A stretch of DNA of 64,000 nucleotides. Source: Candidatus Thiodiazotropha sp. Lineage in GTDB: Bacteria; Pseudomonadota; Gammaproteobacteria; Chromatiales; Chromatiaceae. Below the pieces are notes generated by a model. That model saw nothing but the letters and a program-made list of their open reading frames with translations, did not search any database and had not been told where the DNA came from. A program made the position numbers and the translations under genes. Below are positions 25,348 through 36,146 of the stretch, piece by piece. The stretch is taken from positions 1-64,000 of the forward strand of contig JAIVEQ010000012.1 of NCBI GenBank assembly GCA_023838465.1, in the 5' to 3' direction. Position 1 is the first letter of the stretch. Each line of letters begins with the position of its first letter.

Positions 25348-27522
25348 ATGACTAACACAATCCCAGAGGCATTACAGCGGATCATTGATGCCCGCCACCA
25401 TGACCCCTTCGAGGTTCTTGGCCGGCATGTCAGTGGAGATAACTGTCGAATACGGGTATTTATGCCATTGGCAGAAAAAGTCAACCTGGCGAACAGCCAA
25501 ACGCCCTTGAAACGAGTAGCAGGTACAGATTTTTTTGAGTTGGAACAACCTACCGATGAGGTCGGCGAACACTACCTACTTGAATGGCAGGATAAATCGG
25601 GCCAGATCAACAAAACCCACGATCCCTACTGCTTTGCCCCCCAATTGCCGGAATTCGACATCCATCTCTTCAATGAAGGAAAACATCGTCATGCTTACCG
25701 CTTCTTTGGTTCTCACCTGCATGAAGCAGAGGGCGTAAAAGGGGTTCTGTTTGCCGTCTGGGCACCAAACGCAGCCAGGGTATCGGTGGTGGGAAACTTC
25801 AATCAATGGGATGGAAGAGCCCATCCGATGCGCTCAAGAGGTGGCTCAGGGGTATGGGAGCTGTTCATTCCCGAACTGGAGACCGGCAACTTCTATAAAT
25901 TCGAAATACGTACCCAAGCAGGTAACTTATCTTTGAGAACAGATCCCTACGGAAATCTGTTTCAGTGCCGACCGGAAACAGCAGCCATCGTGGTATCAAA
26001 CAGCGATTATGCTTGGAGTGATGACGCTTGGATAAATGGCCGAGTCAACGCTAACTGGCAACAGGAGCCGATGTCGGTCTATGAGGTCCATCTCGGTTCC
26101 TGGCGCAGGAATGAGAAGGGAGAATTCCTCAACTATCGAGATCTCGCCCATCAACTGTGCGATCATGTCAAGACGATCGGGTTTACCCATATTGAGCTTC
26201 TACCGATCACCGAACACCCTTTGGATGGCTCATGGGGCTATCAGACTACCGGCTACTTTGCACCCACCAGTCGGTTCGGCACACCCGACGATTTCCGCTA
26301 TTTTATTGATTATTTCCACCAAAATGGTATCGGTGTTCTGCTTGACTGGGTACCCGCTCACTTTCCACGGGACCGACATGCACTGGCCCAATTCGATGGT
26401 TCTGCCCTCTATGAGCATGAAGATCCACGCAAGGGAGAACATCGCGACTGGGGTACATTAATCTTTAACTTCGGCCGCAATGAGGTCCGTAATTTTCTGA
26501 TCTCCAGCGCCATCTACTGGCTTGAGGAGTTCCACATCGATGGCTTACGCGTCGATGCTGTAGCCTCCATGCTCTATCTCGACTACTCCCGTGAAGCGGG
26601 CGACTGGGTTCCCAATCAGTATGGCGGACGGGAGAACCTGGAAGCGGTCGACTTTTTACGTGAACTCAACAGCGTCACCCATGACATCCATCCCGGCACC
26701 CTGATGGTTGCAGAAGAGTCTACCGCCTGGCCTCAGGTCTCACGCCCCACCTGGCTGGGAGGCCTCGGCTTCAGTATGAAGTGGAATATGGGTTGGATGC
26801 ACGATACCCTCTCCTATACATCGCAGGATCCTATCTACCGTCACTATCATCACGACCTGCTCACGTTTGGCTTGTTATATGCCTTCACCGAGAATTTTGT
26901 ACTGCCTTTCTCCCATGATGAGGTAGTCCACGGCAAAGGCTCGATGATCGATAAGATGCCTGGCGATGACTGGCAGAAATTCGCCAATCTGCGTCTCCTC
27001 TATACCTACATGTTCACCTACCCCGGAAAGAAGCTACTCTTCATGGGTGCAGAGTTCGCCCAAGGGCGGGAGTGGAATGAGGGCGAGGCACTGGATTGGT
27101 TTCTGCAGGACCATCCCTATCACCAAGGTATCACGACATTACTGACTGATCTCAACCGGCTCTATAAATCGTTACCGGCACTGCATCAAGTTGAGTTCGA
27201 GTACCCTGGATTCGACTGGATCGATTGCCATGACAGCTCACAGTCGATTCTCAGCTATCTTCGCAAGGACCGGAATGGAAATGAGTTGCTGACCATACTC
27301 AACTTCACCCCCGTACCAAGAGAGGATTACAGGATTGGCGTGAACTACCCGGGGGTTTACCGAGAGATCATGAACTCGGATTCAGAATTTTATGGTGGTA
27401 GCAATATGGGAAATGGGAATGCCCTGGTGTCAGACGAAACACCCTGGATGGGGCGTGATCAGTCAATCATTCTGACCATACCGCCACTCGGAGCGATATT
27501 GCTTCAGAAGGAACAGGGGTAA
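25348..27522 (+). CDS. glgB: 1,4-alpha-glucan branching enzyme
   Basis: This 724-residue GH13 enzyme introduces alpha-1,6 branches into glycogen. It has an N-terminal N1/CBM48 part ([13 protein letters not shown] and [20 protein letters not shown]), then the TIM-barrel motifs [24 protein letters not shown] (nucleophile Asp), [10 protein letters not shown] (acid Glu) and [13 protein letters not shown], and a C-terminal beta domain. The length is typical of E. coli-type enzymes. It is transcribed away from glgC across a 180-bp gap that should hold promoters for both directions. Confidence 0.95.
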   Translation: MTNTIPEALQRIIDARHHDPFEVLGRHVSGDNCRIRVFMPLAEKVNLANSQTPLKRVAGTDFFELEQPTDEVGEHYLLEWQDKSGQINKTHDPYCFAPQLPEFDIHLFNEGKHRHAYRFFGSHLHEAEGVKGVLFAVWAPNAARVSVVGNFNQWDGRAHPMRSRGGSGVWELFIPELETGNFYKFEIRTQAGNLSLRTDPYGNLFQCRPETAAIVVSNSDYAWSDDAWINGRVNANWQQEPMSVYEVHLGSWRRNEKGEFLNYRDLAHQLCDHVKTIGFTHIELLPITEHPLDGSWGYQTTGYFAPTSRFGTPDDFRYFIDYFHQNGIGVLLDWVPAHFPRDRHALAQFDGSALYEHEDPRKGEHRDWGTLIFNFGRNEVRNFLISSAIYWLEEFHIDGLRVDAVASMLYLDYSREAGDWVPNQYGGRENLEAVDFLRELNSVTHDIHPGTLMVAEESTAWPQVSRPTWLGGLGFSMKWNMGWMHDTLSYTSQDPIYRHYHHDLLTFGLLYAFTENFVLPFSHDEVVHGKGSMIDKMPGDDWQKFANLRLLYTYMFTYPGKKLLFMGAEFAQGREWNEGEALDWFLQDHPYHQGITTLLTDLNRLYKSLPALHQVEFEYPGFDWIDCHDSSQSILSYLRKDRNGNELLTILNFTPVPREDYRIGVNYPGVYREIMNSDSEFYGGSNMGNGNALVSDETPWMGRDQSIILTIPPLGAILLQKEQG

Positions 27523-27583
27523 TATTGAAGTATATGCCTTATCTTCAATGAGTTGGTATTGACCAAGATCACCGTTGATTGCA

Positions 27584-27618
27584 GCATCATCCGGTTGAGG
27601 GATTCAACCGGATGATGC
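27584..27618. terminator. Perfect 15-bp hairpin between convergent glgB and pgi
   Basis: Arms at 27584-27598 and 27604-27618 (GCATCATCCGGTTGA) are fully complementary with a GGGAT loop. No long T-run follows on either strand, so it may be a bidirectional terminator aided by Rho or an mRNA 3'-end stabiliser. Confidence 0.6.
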
Positions 27619-27722
27619 AAAGAAGACTAACAATGCAGGCTTAGGGCCACGGAAAAAATAAATTTTCCAGTCTCACACTCCTCTTCAGGTAATCTTTGGA
27701 CAATGGCTCTATTGGGTGGCCC

Positions 27723-29369
27723 TCATTTCCCTCGGTGACGGTGAAAATAGGTAATCAAACCGCGTGTGGAGCTATCGTGGGTTGATGATTTGTCCTCATC
27801 CATCAGTTCCGGCAGGATCACACCGGCCAACTGCTTACCTAATTCCACGCCCCATTGATCAAAAGAGTTGACCCGCCAGATCACCCCCTGAATGAAGATT
27901 TTATGCTCATATAAAGCAATCAGCGAACCCAGGCATGATGGGGTTATCCTGTCCACAAGAAGAGTATTGGAGGGGCGGTTACCCGGAAATATCTTATGGG
28001 GTAACAGGTCCACGATTTTTTCCGGATCAAGACCTTCCTGTTCCATCTCTTCTCGTGCTTCAGTGCGGGTTTTACCCCGCATCAATGCCTCACTCTGCGC
28101 CAGACAGTTGGCAAATAACTTTTGGTGATGGTCTCCCGATTCATTGTGGCTGTTGACTGGGATTATAAAATCGCAGGGAATGAGTTGCGTTCCCTGATGA
28201 ATCAACTGGTAATAAGCATGCTGTCCATCTGTACCTGCCGTACCCCAAATCACCGGCCCTGTAGGATAGCTGACGGGACGACCAAAACGGGTTACTCGCT
28301 TACCGTTGCTCTCCATATCCGCCTGCTGCAGATAGTCAGGTAAATAGCGAAGATACTGATCATAAGGCAAGATGGCATGGGTACGTGCCTGTGCGAAATC
28401 AGCGTACCAGATACCCAGCAGTGCCATGATTACGGGCATGTTTTCTGAAAGATCCGCATGCAGAAAATGCTCATCCATCTCATGTGCACCCTGCAACAGC
28501 TCATAGAACCTCGACATTCCAATGGCCAAAGCAATGGGTAATCCTATCGCTGACCAGAGAGAGTAACGTCCACCTACCCAGTCCCAGAATTCGAACATAT
28601 TGGCCGTATCTATACCGAACTGAGACACCTGCTCAGCATGGGTGGAGACAGCCACGAAATGCCGCGCAACCGCTGCTTTATCCTGCAGTTTGTCCAGTAG
28701 CCACGCTCGGGCAGTCAGTGCATTAGTCAATGTTTCCTGGGTAGTGAATGTCTTGGAAGCAACAATAAAAAGTGTGGTTTCCGGGTCTAATGAATTGACT
28801 GTCTCTACAATATGGGTTGCATCCACATTCGAAACAAAATGCACCCGTAATTCCGGTTTCTGGTAGTGCTTAAGCGCTTCGCAGACCATAAGGGGACCCA
28901 GGTTCGAACCACCAATACCGATATTCACTACATCAGTAATCGTCTTACCGGTATACCCTTTCCATTCTCCAGAACGTACCGAGTTGGTGAATGCCTCGAT
29001 CTTCTGCAAAACCGCATTCACACCAGGCATCACATCCTCCCCATCGAACCAGATAGGGTGGTTACCGCGATTTCTCAAAGCAACATGCAATACAGCTCTG
29101 TTCTCAGTGATGTTTAATCGCTCACCGGTGAACATGCGCCGCCGCCAACCATCAACATCAGACGCTTGAGCCAAGGCAAGCAGGAGATTCATTGATCTTG
29201 TGGTGACACGGTTTTTAGAGTAGTCGAGCAGAATACCGCATTGCCTAATGCTCATCTGTTCCGATCGCTCCGGTCCCTCGTGAAAAAGATCACGCATCAG
29301 CAGGGGCTCAACCTCAGCCCAGTGTTTCGCTAGGGCCATCCATTCTTCTGTCTGATTTATCTCTGTCAT
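27723..29369 (-). CDS. pgi: Glucose-6-phosphate isomerase
   Basis: This 548-residue enzyme interconverts glucose-6-phosphate and fructose-6-phosphate, linking glycogen to glycolysis and gluconeogenesis. Signatures: [13 protein letters not shown] (sugar-phosphate binding), [29 protein letters not shown], and [13 protein letters not shown] with the C-terminal catalytic Lys region. Length equals the E. coli enzyme. It lies between glgB and glgA but on the opposite strand, so it is probably a separate transcription unit in the glycogen cluster. Confidence 0.97.
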   Translation of the reverse strand: MTEINQTEEWMALAKHWAEVEPLLMRDLFHEGPERSEQMSIRQCGILLDYSKNRVTTRSMNLLLALAQASDVDGWRRRMFTGERLNITENRAVLHVALRNRGNHPIWFDGEDVMPGVNAVLQKIEAFTNSVRSGEWKGYTGKTITDVVNIGIGGSNLGPLMVCEALKHYQKPELRVHFVSNVDATHIVETVNSLDPETTLFIVASKTFTTQETLTNALTARAWLLDKLQDKAAVARHFVAVSTHAEQVSQFGIDTANMFEFWDWVGGRYSLWSAIGLPIALAIGMSRFYELLQGAHEMDEHFLHADLSENMPVIMALLGIWYADFAQARTHAILPYDQYLRYLPDYLQQADMESNGKRVTRFGRPVSYPTGPVIWGTAGTDGQHAYYQLIHQGTQLIPCDFIIPVNSHNESGDHHQKLFANCLAQSEALMRGKTRTEAREEMEQEGLDPEKIVDLLPHKIFPGNRPSNTLLVDRITPSCLGSLIALYEHKIFIQGVIWRVNSFDQWGVELGKQLAGVILPELMDEDKSSTHDSSTRGLITYFHRHRGK

Positions 29370-29626
29370 GATCGAAAGGTCTGTAGATTTGTAGACTGTT
29401 TCTTTGTTACTAAATGCGTACTCAGATGAGAAGATACCCTATTCCGTGTATGAATGGGAAACCTATGCAACCCGTGTCCCTAATCAGTAACAGGTCATTT
29501 TAAAAACCATTGATTAGCCGACATGGCCCATGGAGGGTATCAGGTGATAAAATGCTTACATAGATCGAACATTTAACCTGAATCTGTGGATTCGGGCATA
29601 TAAAAAAATAAGGATAACAAAAGTTC

Positions 29627-31087
29627 ATGAAGATCCTGTTTGCCAGCAGCGAAGCCACACCCTTGATTAAAACAGGAGGACTCGCCGATGTTGCCGGTAG
29701 TCTACCGGTCGCTCTGAACCACTTAGACCATGATTGCAGACTGATACTCCCCGGTTATCCGGATGTGCTGAAGAAAGCTAACGACCTGCAACACCTGGCC
29801 CATATAGAGATTGAAGAAGAGCCTGGGCCCGTCAATCTATTGCAGGGTAGCTGCGGCCCTCACAATGTCCCCCTCTATGTTGTAGATGCCCCCCATTGGT
29901 TTGATCGTCCAGGCAATCCCTATCTCTCGCCAGAAGGCTTGAATTGGCCAGACAATGCAGAGCGATTCACCCTGTTTTGTCGTGCTGTGGCAGCATTTGC
30001 GATGAATCGAATGGAACTCGACTGGCAACCTGACGTGATACATGCAAACGACTGGCAGACCGGTCTGATTGCCCCACTGCTATCAGGTGAGGAGAAACGA
30101 CCGGCAACCTTGTTCACCATACACAATCTGGCCTATCAAGGGCTTTTTGATCAAGCCACATTTATCCGCCTCGGACTCCCTGACCACCTCTGGTCCTATA
30201 CAGCACTCGAATTCCATAACCAACTCTCATTCATCAAAGGGGGGATTGCGCTCTCAGACCGAGTGAATACGGTCAGCCCAACCTATGCTGAAGAGATCAA
30301 GACCGCAGAATTCGGATATGGTCTTGAGGGCCTGTTAATCCATCGTGAAAACCATTTCAGTGGCGTCCTCAACGGTATCGATTACCACGAATGGGATCCA
30401 CAACAGGATCGTCATATCGCCACGGCCTTTTCAGCGGAGAGCTTTCGTAACAAACAGCAAAACAAACTCGCCCTGCAGCGGGAGTATGGGCTTCCTGAAG
30501 ATGCGCATATCCAATTATTCGGTTACATAGGCCGGCTGGTGGACCAGAAAGGGGTAGACCTGATTCTCCAGGTTCTCCCTGGGATCATGGATTCAGGCTC
30601 ACAACTGGTGATGCTGGGATCGGGAGACAAAGACCTGGAGCACTCACTGGAAAAGATCAGCAACCGTTACCACAGCCGGGTCGGTGTGTTCATAGGCTAC
30701 GACGAAGGTTTGTCTCACCGTATTGAAGCAGGATGCGACTGTTTTCTGATGCCCTCTCGCTTCGAACCTTGTGGATTGAATCAGATGTTCAGCCTGAGAT
30801 ACGGTACTGTACCCATCGTACGCCGAACCGGGGGACTGGCAGACACAGTGGTTGACGTTGACCCAACCTCACTGGCGAACGGTACGGCAACCGGGTTTGT
30901 CTTTGACAACACGGACGGCAGCAGTTTGTGGGGGGCAGTAGAACACGCAATCAACTTCTATCGACGCTCTTCCACCGACTGGGAGATTCTTGCCCGAAAC
31001 GGCATGCAACAGGATTTCAGTTGGGAGGCCAGTGCTCAGCACTATCTGGAACTCTATCAGACAGCCATCGATGAACCGGGTCTGTAG
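29627..31087 (+). CDS. glgA: Glycogen synthase (ADP-glucose type)
   Basis: This 486-residue GT5 enzyme adds glucose from ADP-glucose to the glycogen chain end. It begins MKILFASSEATPLIKTGGLADV, which contains the KTGGL ADP-glucose loop, and has HANDWQTGL in the first domain. The second domain has IGRLVDQKGVDLIL and the retaining-GT motif SRFEPCGLNQMFSLRYG, then RRTGGLADTVVD. Upstream A-rich sequence AAGGATAACAAAAGTTC includes a weak ribosome site. It completes the glgC-glgB-glgA set here. Confidence 0.96.
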   Translation: MKILFASSEATPLIKTGGLADVAGSLPVALNHLDHDCRLILPGYPDVLKKANDLQHLAHIEIEEEPGPVNLLQGSCGPHNVPLYVVDAPHWFDRPGNPYLSPEGLNWPDNAERFTLFCRAVAAFAMNRMELDWQPDVIHANDWQTGLIAPLLSGEEKRPATLFTIHNLAYQGLFDQATFIRLGLPDHLWSYTALEFHNQLSFIKGGIALSDRVNTVSPTYAEEIKTAEFGYGLEGLLIHRENHFSGVLNGIDYHEWDPQQDRHIATAFSAESFRNKQQNKLALQREYGLPEDAHIQLFGYIGRLVDQKGVDLILQVLPGIMDSGSQLVMLGSGDKDLEHSLEKISNRYHSRVGVFIGYDEGLSHRIEAGCDCFLMPSRFEPCGLNQMFSLRYGTVPIVRRTGGLADTVVDVDPTSLANGTATGFVFDNTDGSSLWGAVEHAINFYRRSSTDWEILARNGMQQDFSWEASAQHYLELYQTAIDEPGL

Positions 31088-31131
31088 ATAAAGATAACCC
31101 CAAACTACATGGCTGCATCCTGTTCGTTACA

Positions 31132-31263
31132 TCGTAGGGTGCGGCCCTGCCGCACCATGGCCATGCTGGATCAAACTGTAAGACAGACAATCTCGTTGCC
31201 TGCCATCCGAATGAAATAGGGATCTGTTGCTGTTAATCGGTGCGGTTGGGCTGCACCCTACAG
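31132..31263. mobile_element. 132-bp MITE-like element with 25-bp inverted ends
   Basis: The left end (31132-31156) and the reverse complement of the right end (31239-31263) agree at 20 of 25 positions, centred on GTAGGGTGC-GCCC--CCGCACC. The middle has no coding capacity. It fills most of the space between the convergent ends of glgA and panD. This looks like a non-autonomous element or a dispersed palindromic repeat; only one copy is seen in the window. Confidence 0.6.
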
Positions 31264-31297
31264 GGCACAATGTGCTTATCAGGAAAGCTGAAAAATA

Positions 31298-31678
31298 CTA
31301 AGCTGCTTGGATAGGGATTGCATCGCCAGTTCCTATCACCTTGTTCAGCTCATCGAGATAAACCAGGGAGGGCTTGAACCGTGCCATTTCATCACTATCC
31401 AAGCCGGCATAGGCGCAGATGATAATCCGATCACCCGGTTGAGCCTTATGTGCTGCGGCACCATTGACAGAAATCACCCGCGACCCAGCCTCAGCCAGAA
31501 TGGCATAGGTGGTAAAACGTTCACCATTCGTCACATTATAAATCTGAATCTGTTCGTACTCATGGATTCCGGCCAACTTCATGAGGTCGGCATCGATGGC
31601 ACACGAGCCTTCATAGTCCAACTCGGAATGAGTGACACAGGCTCGGTGTAGCTTGCACTTGAGTACTGTCAGCTGCAT
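31298..31678 (-). CDS. panD: Aspartate 1-decarboxylase
   Basis: This pyruvoyl enzyme makes beta-alanine from aspartate for pantothenate. The motif YEGSCAID holds the self-cleavage site; with the start at ATG 31678 the cleaved Ser is residue 25, exactly as in E. coli. The in-frame ATG 31687 three codons upstream has its AGGG too close, so 31678 is preferred. Other conserved residues: KLHRACVTH (Lys9), [10 protein letters not shown] (Tyr58 region) and [20 protein letters not shown]. It is the last gene of the pcnB-folK-panBCD set, 120 bp after panC. Confidence 0.95.
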   Translation of the reverse strand: MQLTVLKCKLHRACVTHSELDYEGSCAIDADLMKLAGIHEYEQIQIYNVTNGERFTTYAILAEAGSRVISVNGAAAHKAQPGDRIIICAYAGLDSDEMARFKPSLVYLDELNKVIGTGDAIPIQAA

Positions 31679-31809
31679 GGGTTTCATGCCCTATCTTGGG
31701 TGAATGTAACTGTTTCTCATCAACCTGGGTCGAACGAACCACCACGAACCAGGCCAAACGAATTTCCGATTATCCGTGATCTTGGTCCGCCTAGCAATTA
31801 AAAATGTTG

Positions 31810-32667
31810 CTATGCAGCATTTAGATTATCTATCAGCCGAGTAGTTCCCATATAGGCCGCTGCAAGAATAACCAAATCACGATCTTGCTGGGAAGGGAGT
31901 GCTAAGTCATCCGCGCGACGAATCGTGAAATAGTCTGGGCGAAAACCTGCAGTCTGGAGTATTTCCAAGCCATTTGCCTCCAAACGACTGAAATCCCGGT
32001 CACCCTCTGCAATCGCTTTAGCCGTCAGTTTCAGGGTCTCATAGAGCTTTGGCGCTTTGTCGCGCCCATCTGTCGAAAGATAGCCGTTGCGCGAGCTTTT
32101 GGCTAATCCATCTGCCTCTCGGACTGTCTTTAACCCTACAATTTCGATGGGCATCGCCAAGTCTGTAACCATTCGCCGGATCACCATCAACTGCTGAAAA
32201 TCCTTTTCGCCAAACACAGCCAGATCCGGCTGTACGTAATTAAAGAGTTTGCAAACAATTGTGGCAACACCAATAAAATGGCCCTTACGACTCGCGCCAC
32301 AGAGAATATCGGATATGCCGGGCACCTCTACACGGGTCTGTACGCCGTTGCCGGCTGGGTAGACAGCGGCTGCCGATGGCGCAAACAATAGATCGACACC
32401 TGCACCCTCTAATATGGCCTGGTCCTGCTCAAGGGTACGAGGATAGCTATCGTAGTCCTCCCCGGCACTGAACTGCATGGGATTGACGAAAATACTCACT
32501 ACGCAGCGGTCACCCCTTTTCTTTGCCTCCTTAACCAGCGCCAGATGTCCTTCATGGAGATTGCCCATGGTTGGTACGAATCCGATCCGCTCTCCTGCAC
32601 GATGCCAACCCTGTATAAGTTGTCGTAACTGTTCGATATCAGCTATCGTTTCCAACCCGGACCTCAC
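31810..32667 (-). CDS. panC: Pantothenate synthetase
   Basis: This 285-residue enzyme joins pantoate and beta-alanine with ATP. It has the nucleotidyltransferase motifs PTMGNLHEGHLALV (HIGH-like) and KSSRNGYLS (KMSKS-like), plus FVNPMQFSAGEDYDSYPRT and FGEKDFQQLMVIRRMV. The start overlaps the stop of panB by four bases (ATGA), indicating coupled translation. Cytoplasmic, pantothenate/CoA pathway. Confidence 0.96.
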   Translation of the reverse strand: MRSGLETIADIEQLRQLIQGWHRAGERIGFVPTMGNLHEGHLALVKEAKKRGDRCVVSIFVNPMQFSAGEDYDSYPRTLEQDQAILEGAGVDLLFAPSAAAVYPAGNGVQTRVEVPGISDILCGASRKGHFIGVATIVCKLFNYVQPDLAVFGEKDFQQLMVIRRMVTDLAMPIEIVGLKTVREADGLAKSSRNGYLSTDGRDKAPKLYETLKLTAKAIAEGDRDFSRLEANGLEILQTAGFRPDYFTIRRADDLALPSQQDRDLVILAAAYMGTTRLIDNLNAA

Positions 32668-33464
32668 TTGAAACTGTGTTCTTTTGCAGGAAAACTGCCT
32701 TCCTTGACCGCATCTGCATAGGCCTGCAAGGCTTCCTGTATGGTCCGTCCCGATTGCAGAAAATCTTTCACAAAGCGTGGTGGATGCGGATTTATGCCTA
32801 ACATGTCATACAACACCAACACCTGTCCGTCGCATTGCGCACCTGCGCCAATACCAATCACTGGAATGGTTAAATCGCTGGCGATCTGCGCCGCCAAACT
32901 ATCAGGAACACATTCAAGCACCAGCAGATCGACTCCCGCTTCCTGCAACAGCCTGGCATCTTCGCGAATTTGAGAGGCATCCTGTTGCTCCCGTCCCTGT
33001 ACACGATATCCGCCTAACTTGTGAACAGATTGAGGTAGCAAGCCCAAATGCCCACACACAGGTATACCTTGGGATGAAATTTGACGAATCGCCTCAAGTT
33101 GATTTGCACCGCCCTCCAGCTTGACCATGTGGGCGCCACCCTCCTTCATCAGTCGTCCTGCTGACTCCATCGCCAGGCCAGGTGTGCGATAGCTCATGAA
33201 AGGCATGTCAGCAATCAACAGTACTGATTGTCTTGCTCGCGCTACATTACCGGTATGGTAGATCATCTCGTCCAAGGTCACGGGCAAGGTGCTCTCCTGG
33301 CCTTGGATCACCATCCCGAGTGAGTCTCCAACCAGAATCACCTCAATACCAGCCGCTTCAATAAGGCGGGTAAAACTGGCATCGTAGCTGGTCAGAACAC
33401 AGATCTTTTCACCAGCTGATTTCATCTCAATCAAGCTTCTGACAGTAATGGATTGTTTACTCAT
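32664..33464 (-). CDS. panB: 3-methyl-2-oxobutanoate hydroxymethyltransferase
   Basis: This 266-residue ketopantoate synthase uses methylene-tetrahydrofolate to hydroxymethylate alpha-ketoisovalerate. Motifs: TSYDASFTRLIEAAGIEVILVGDSLGMV (metal-binding Asp), DMPFMSYRT, MVKLEGG, GHLGLLPQSVHKLGGYRVQG and the catalytic-Glu region LECVPDSLA, then IGIGAGAQCDGQVLV. The length is typical. The gene lies 93 bp after the deoxynucleoside kinase and overlaps panC by four bases. Confidence 0.96.
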   Translation of the reverse strand: MSKQSITVRSLIEMKSAGEKICVLTSYDASFTRLIEAAGIEVILVGDSLGMVIQGQESTLPVTLDEMIYHTGNVARARQSVLLIADMPFMSYRTPGLAMESAGRLMKEGGAHMVKLEGGANQLEAIRQISSQGIPVCGHLGLLPQSVHKLGGYRVQGREQQDASQIREDARLLQEAGVDLLVLECVPDSLAAQIASDLTIPVIGIGAGAQCDGQVLVLYDMLGINPHPPRFVKDFLQSGRTIQEALQAYADAVKEGSFPAKEHSFK

Positions 33465-33557
33465 TTGGCCTCAGTGTGAAGATTTGTTGCATAGGGAGGG
33501 TGTTGAATTAACTCAGACCTTTGTTAGAGGGATAGTCCAACCTGGTTGAATCGGGTC

Positions 33558-34220
33558 TTACGTATTCAGGTTTAAATAGCGCCTTTCAGCTCCTGGGTTG
33601 CAGATATGTTCCAGCAGTAACTGGAAGTCGTCCTCTCTTTGCAATGGGTTGATCTCTGCTGCATTGATGATCAGTAACCGTGAACGATCATAATAGTAGA
33701 AAAAATCGGCATAGGCATCACATAGTTGTTGGAGATAACCTCGCTCAATAGTCTGCTCCTCAGGTCGTGCCCTCTGCCGTATCCGTTTCATGAGTATTTC
33801 CACAGGGGCCTGTAGATAGACTACCAGATCCGGTGGAGGTGCCTGCAAGGTGAGACGATCATAGACCTGCTCATAGAGTTGCAGCTCATCACGATCAAGA
33901 TTGATCTGTGCAAAAAGGCGATCTTTTTCAAGCATGAAGTCGGCAATAAGATGCTGACGGAACATATCAAGCTGCGATAGCTCATTCCATTGACGACTGC
34001 GCTGAAACAGAAAGAACAGTTGTGCGGGAAGAGCCGCCTCTCTCGGATTTTCGTAAAAACGTCCCAGAAAAGGGTTCTCATCCGCACCTTCCAATAACAT
34101 TTCACTACCGAAATGGTTTGCCAAGCGATGTACCAAACTGGTCTTTCCAACCCCGATTGGTCCCTCCACGACAATAAAGCGAGGCTTATCACTCAAGCCG
34201 TTCAATACCACCCTCCGCAA
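33558..34220 (-). CDS. Deoxynucleoside kinase (dNK/dGK family)
   Basis: This 220-residue protein has a P-loop GPIGVGKTSL near residue 20, then ENPFLGRFYENPREAALPAQLFFL typical of the deoxyribonucleoside kinase family, and the LID Arg motif RIRQRARPEEQTIERGYL. It phosphorylates a deoxynucleoside (adenosine or guanosine type cannot be decided). Its start overlaps the 3' end of folK by 32 bases, so it is part of the folate/pantothenate operon. Similar kinases are commonly found between folK and panB in gammaproteobacteria. Confidence 0.85.
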   Translation of the reverse strand: MRRVVLNGLSDKPRFIVVEGPIGVGKTSLVHRLANHFGSEMLLEGADENPFLGRFYENPREAALPAQLFFLFQRSRQWNELSQLDMFRQHLIADFMLEKDRLFAQINLDRDELQLYEQVYDRLTLQAPPPDLVVYLQAPVEILMKRIRQRARPEEQTIERGYLQQLCDAYADFFYYYDRSRLLIINAAEINPLQREDDFQLLLEHICNPGAERRYLNLNT

Positions 34221-34689
34221 GATCCTCTAACAAGCTTTTTAGCACGCCCTTACCTGGAATCTCCATCTCCATAGGAGCTATTTCACTTAAAGGAAGAAGA
34301 ACGAAGGCCCTGTTTACCATCTCAGGATGGGGTATCTGCAAGCGTGGTGTATTGATCATGCTATCCCCATACAGCAACAGATCAAGGTCGAGTGTGCGTG
34401 GACCCCATCGCTCTCCATCTCGAACCCGACCATGAACCTGTTCGAGGGCCTGCAGGTGATCAAGTAACTGATAGGGATCGAGGGTAGTCAAGATTGTAGC
34501 GACAGCATTGATGTAATCTGGCTGATGCTGAGGACCAACAGGCCGACTCTTATAGAGTGATGAGCAATTGAGTAAGCACGAACTCGATAGTACCAAAAGC
34601 TCCTGCAATGCGGTTTGAACCTGTTGTCTGGGATCTTCCAGATTACTGCCCAATCCAATATAGGCAGTTACCGCATCAACACTACTCAT
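34189..34689 (-). CDS. folK: 2-amino-4-hydroxy-6-hydroxymethyldihydropteridine diphosphokinase
   Basis: This 166-residue HPPK transfers pyrophosphate from ATP to the pterin precursor in folate synthesis. Visible motifs: AYIGLGSNLEDP at the N-terminus, RDGERWGPRTLDLDLLLYGD (Mg-binding Asp pair) and IPHPEMVNRAFVLLPL. It overlaps pcnB upstream by eight bases and the kinase gene downstream, so the three are read as one transcript. Confidence 0.95.
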   Translation of the reverse strand: MSSVDAVTAYIGLGSNLEDPRQQVQTALQELLVLSSSCLLNCSSLYKSRPVGPQHQPDYINAVATILTTLDPYQLLDHLQALEQVHGRVRDGERWGPRTLDLDLLLYGDSMINTPRLQIPHPEMVNRAFVLLPLSEIAPMEMEIPGKGVLKSLLEDLAEGGIERLE

Positions 34690-36115
34690 CTGTTGTGCTT
34701 TTACTCTTTGAATGGCGTCTTCGTCGTCTGCTTCTGCCTCTTCGTCCCTGTTCAGTCATACTCTGCTTCTGCTGACCATTGGCATCCTGAAACCTTGTCC
34801 ACCAATCTGCCAATTCCCGTTCAACTTCCCCTGCTTCTGCACGCAACAGAAGGAAGTCATAGGCTGCACGAAACTTTGGATGTGTGAGTAGACGGTGCGG
34901 TCGCTTACCCTGACGTTGTAAAAATCTTGGCTGCATTTGCCAGATGTCGCGCATCGGATAACTGAATCGCTTTGGAATGGATAGACATTTAATCTGTTCA
35001 CTTAAGACATTATTGGCTGCTGTCTGCAACGCCTCTGCCGGTTCGATCTCCTGTGCGAGCAGTGCCTCATACCCGAGCCTGACAGGTTCCCAGAGTAGAA
35101 CAGCGAACAGGAATGCCGGCGTAACCGACTTATTCTCCTGCAGTCGCGTATCGGTATTGGCCAATCCCCGGTTGACGAAGGTAATTGGAAATTCATGATC
35201 TTCATGGGAGAGCGCCTCTTCCGTGGCGGGAAAAAGCTGGCCGAAAAGCCCGTAATGACGTAATTTCTCGAAGGTCGCCAAGGCTGAACCACCAAGAAAG
35301 AGTTTCAACACCTCTTCATAGAGTCTGGCTGAGGGTACATCCTCAAGCAGTGGCGCCAGATGCTCCATCGGCGACTCTGTTTCAGGATCGATGATAAAAC
35401 CCAACTTTGCGGCAAATCTAACCGCCCTTAACAGTCGCACAGGGTCTTCTCTAAAGCGACTCTCTACATCACCCAACAGGCGAATGACGCCATGCTCAAG
35501 GTCAGACATGCCATTAGCAAAATCAACGACAGAGAAATCGCCGACATCATAGTAGAGCGCATTGATGGTGAAATCACGGCGTTGGGCATCCTCTTCCAAA
35601 GTACCGTAGACGTTGTCACGGAGAATCCTGCCATTCTCTACTTGACGCTCTCCATCCTGTGAATCCTGCTGATTACTGCGAAATGTAGCAACTTCGATAA
35701 TCTCCCGACCGAAGTGGACGTGAGCGAGGCGAAATCGTCTGCCAATCAGTCGACAATTACCGAATGCCGCCTTGACCTCTTCCGGTAAGGCATTGGTGGC
35801 CACATCAAAATCCTTGGGTTCGCGGCCGAGTAAAAGATCACGCACACCCCCCCCGACAAGATAGGCCTCATATCCTGCATTTTGTAGCCGGTAGAGCACT
35901 TTTACCGCATTTCTACTGATGTTTGCACGGGAAACATTATGCTCATCCCTCGGTATGACGATGGGTGTCACGGGATTCCTATTTCCCAGCCCAGCGGGTG
36001 ACGCTGTACTGTTAATCAATCCAGAAAATTTTGTTTTCAGCCACTTGGCAGCTTGTTTCAAAGGTACGACCAATAGAATTTTTTTTTCAACCAGGTGATT
36101 GAGCCTGGCAACCAA
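34682..36115 (-). CDS. pcnB: Poly(A) polymerase I
   Basis: This 477-residue enzyme adds poly(A) tails to RNA 3' ends, promoting decay. It has the class II nucleotidyltransferase core YLVGGGVRDLLLGREPKDFDVAT with catalytic Asp residues, then RRFRLAHVHFG, RRDFTINALYYD and DPVRLLRAVRFAAKLG. The C-terminus ends in an Arg/Lys-rich tail (RRGRSRRRRRHSKSK), typical of PcnB and thought to bind RNA. No ATG lies near the expected start; the best start is TTG 36115, giving an N-terminus of E. coli-like length. First gene of the folK-pan cluster. Confidence 0.93.
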   Translation of the reverse strand: MVARLNHLVEKKILLVVPLKQAAKWLKTKFSGLINSTASPAGLGNRNPVTPIVIPRDEHNVSRANISRNAVKVLYRLQNAGYEAYLVGGGVRDLLLGREPKDFDVATNALPEEVKAAFGNCRLIGRRFRLAHVHFGREIIEVATFRSNQQDSQDGERQVENGRILRDNVYGTLEEDAQRRDFTINALYYDVGDFSVVDFANGMSDLEHGVIRLLGDVESRFREDPVRLLRAVRFAAKLGFIIDPETESPMEHLAPLLEDVPSARLYEEVLKLFLGGSALATFEKLRHYGLFGQLFPATEEALSHEDHEFPITFVNRGLANTDTRLQENKSVTPAFLFAVLLWEPVRLGYEALLAQEIEPAEALQTAANNVLSEQIKCLSIPKRFSYPMRDIWQMQPRFLQRQGKRPHRLLTHPKFRAAYDFLLLRAEAGEVERELADWWTRFQDANGQQKQSMTEQGRRGRSRRRRRHSKSKSTTDE

Positions 36116-36146
36116 GTCAGTATAATACCGCCTTTCGTGAGAAACT

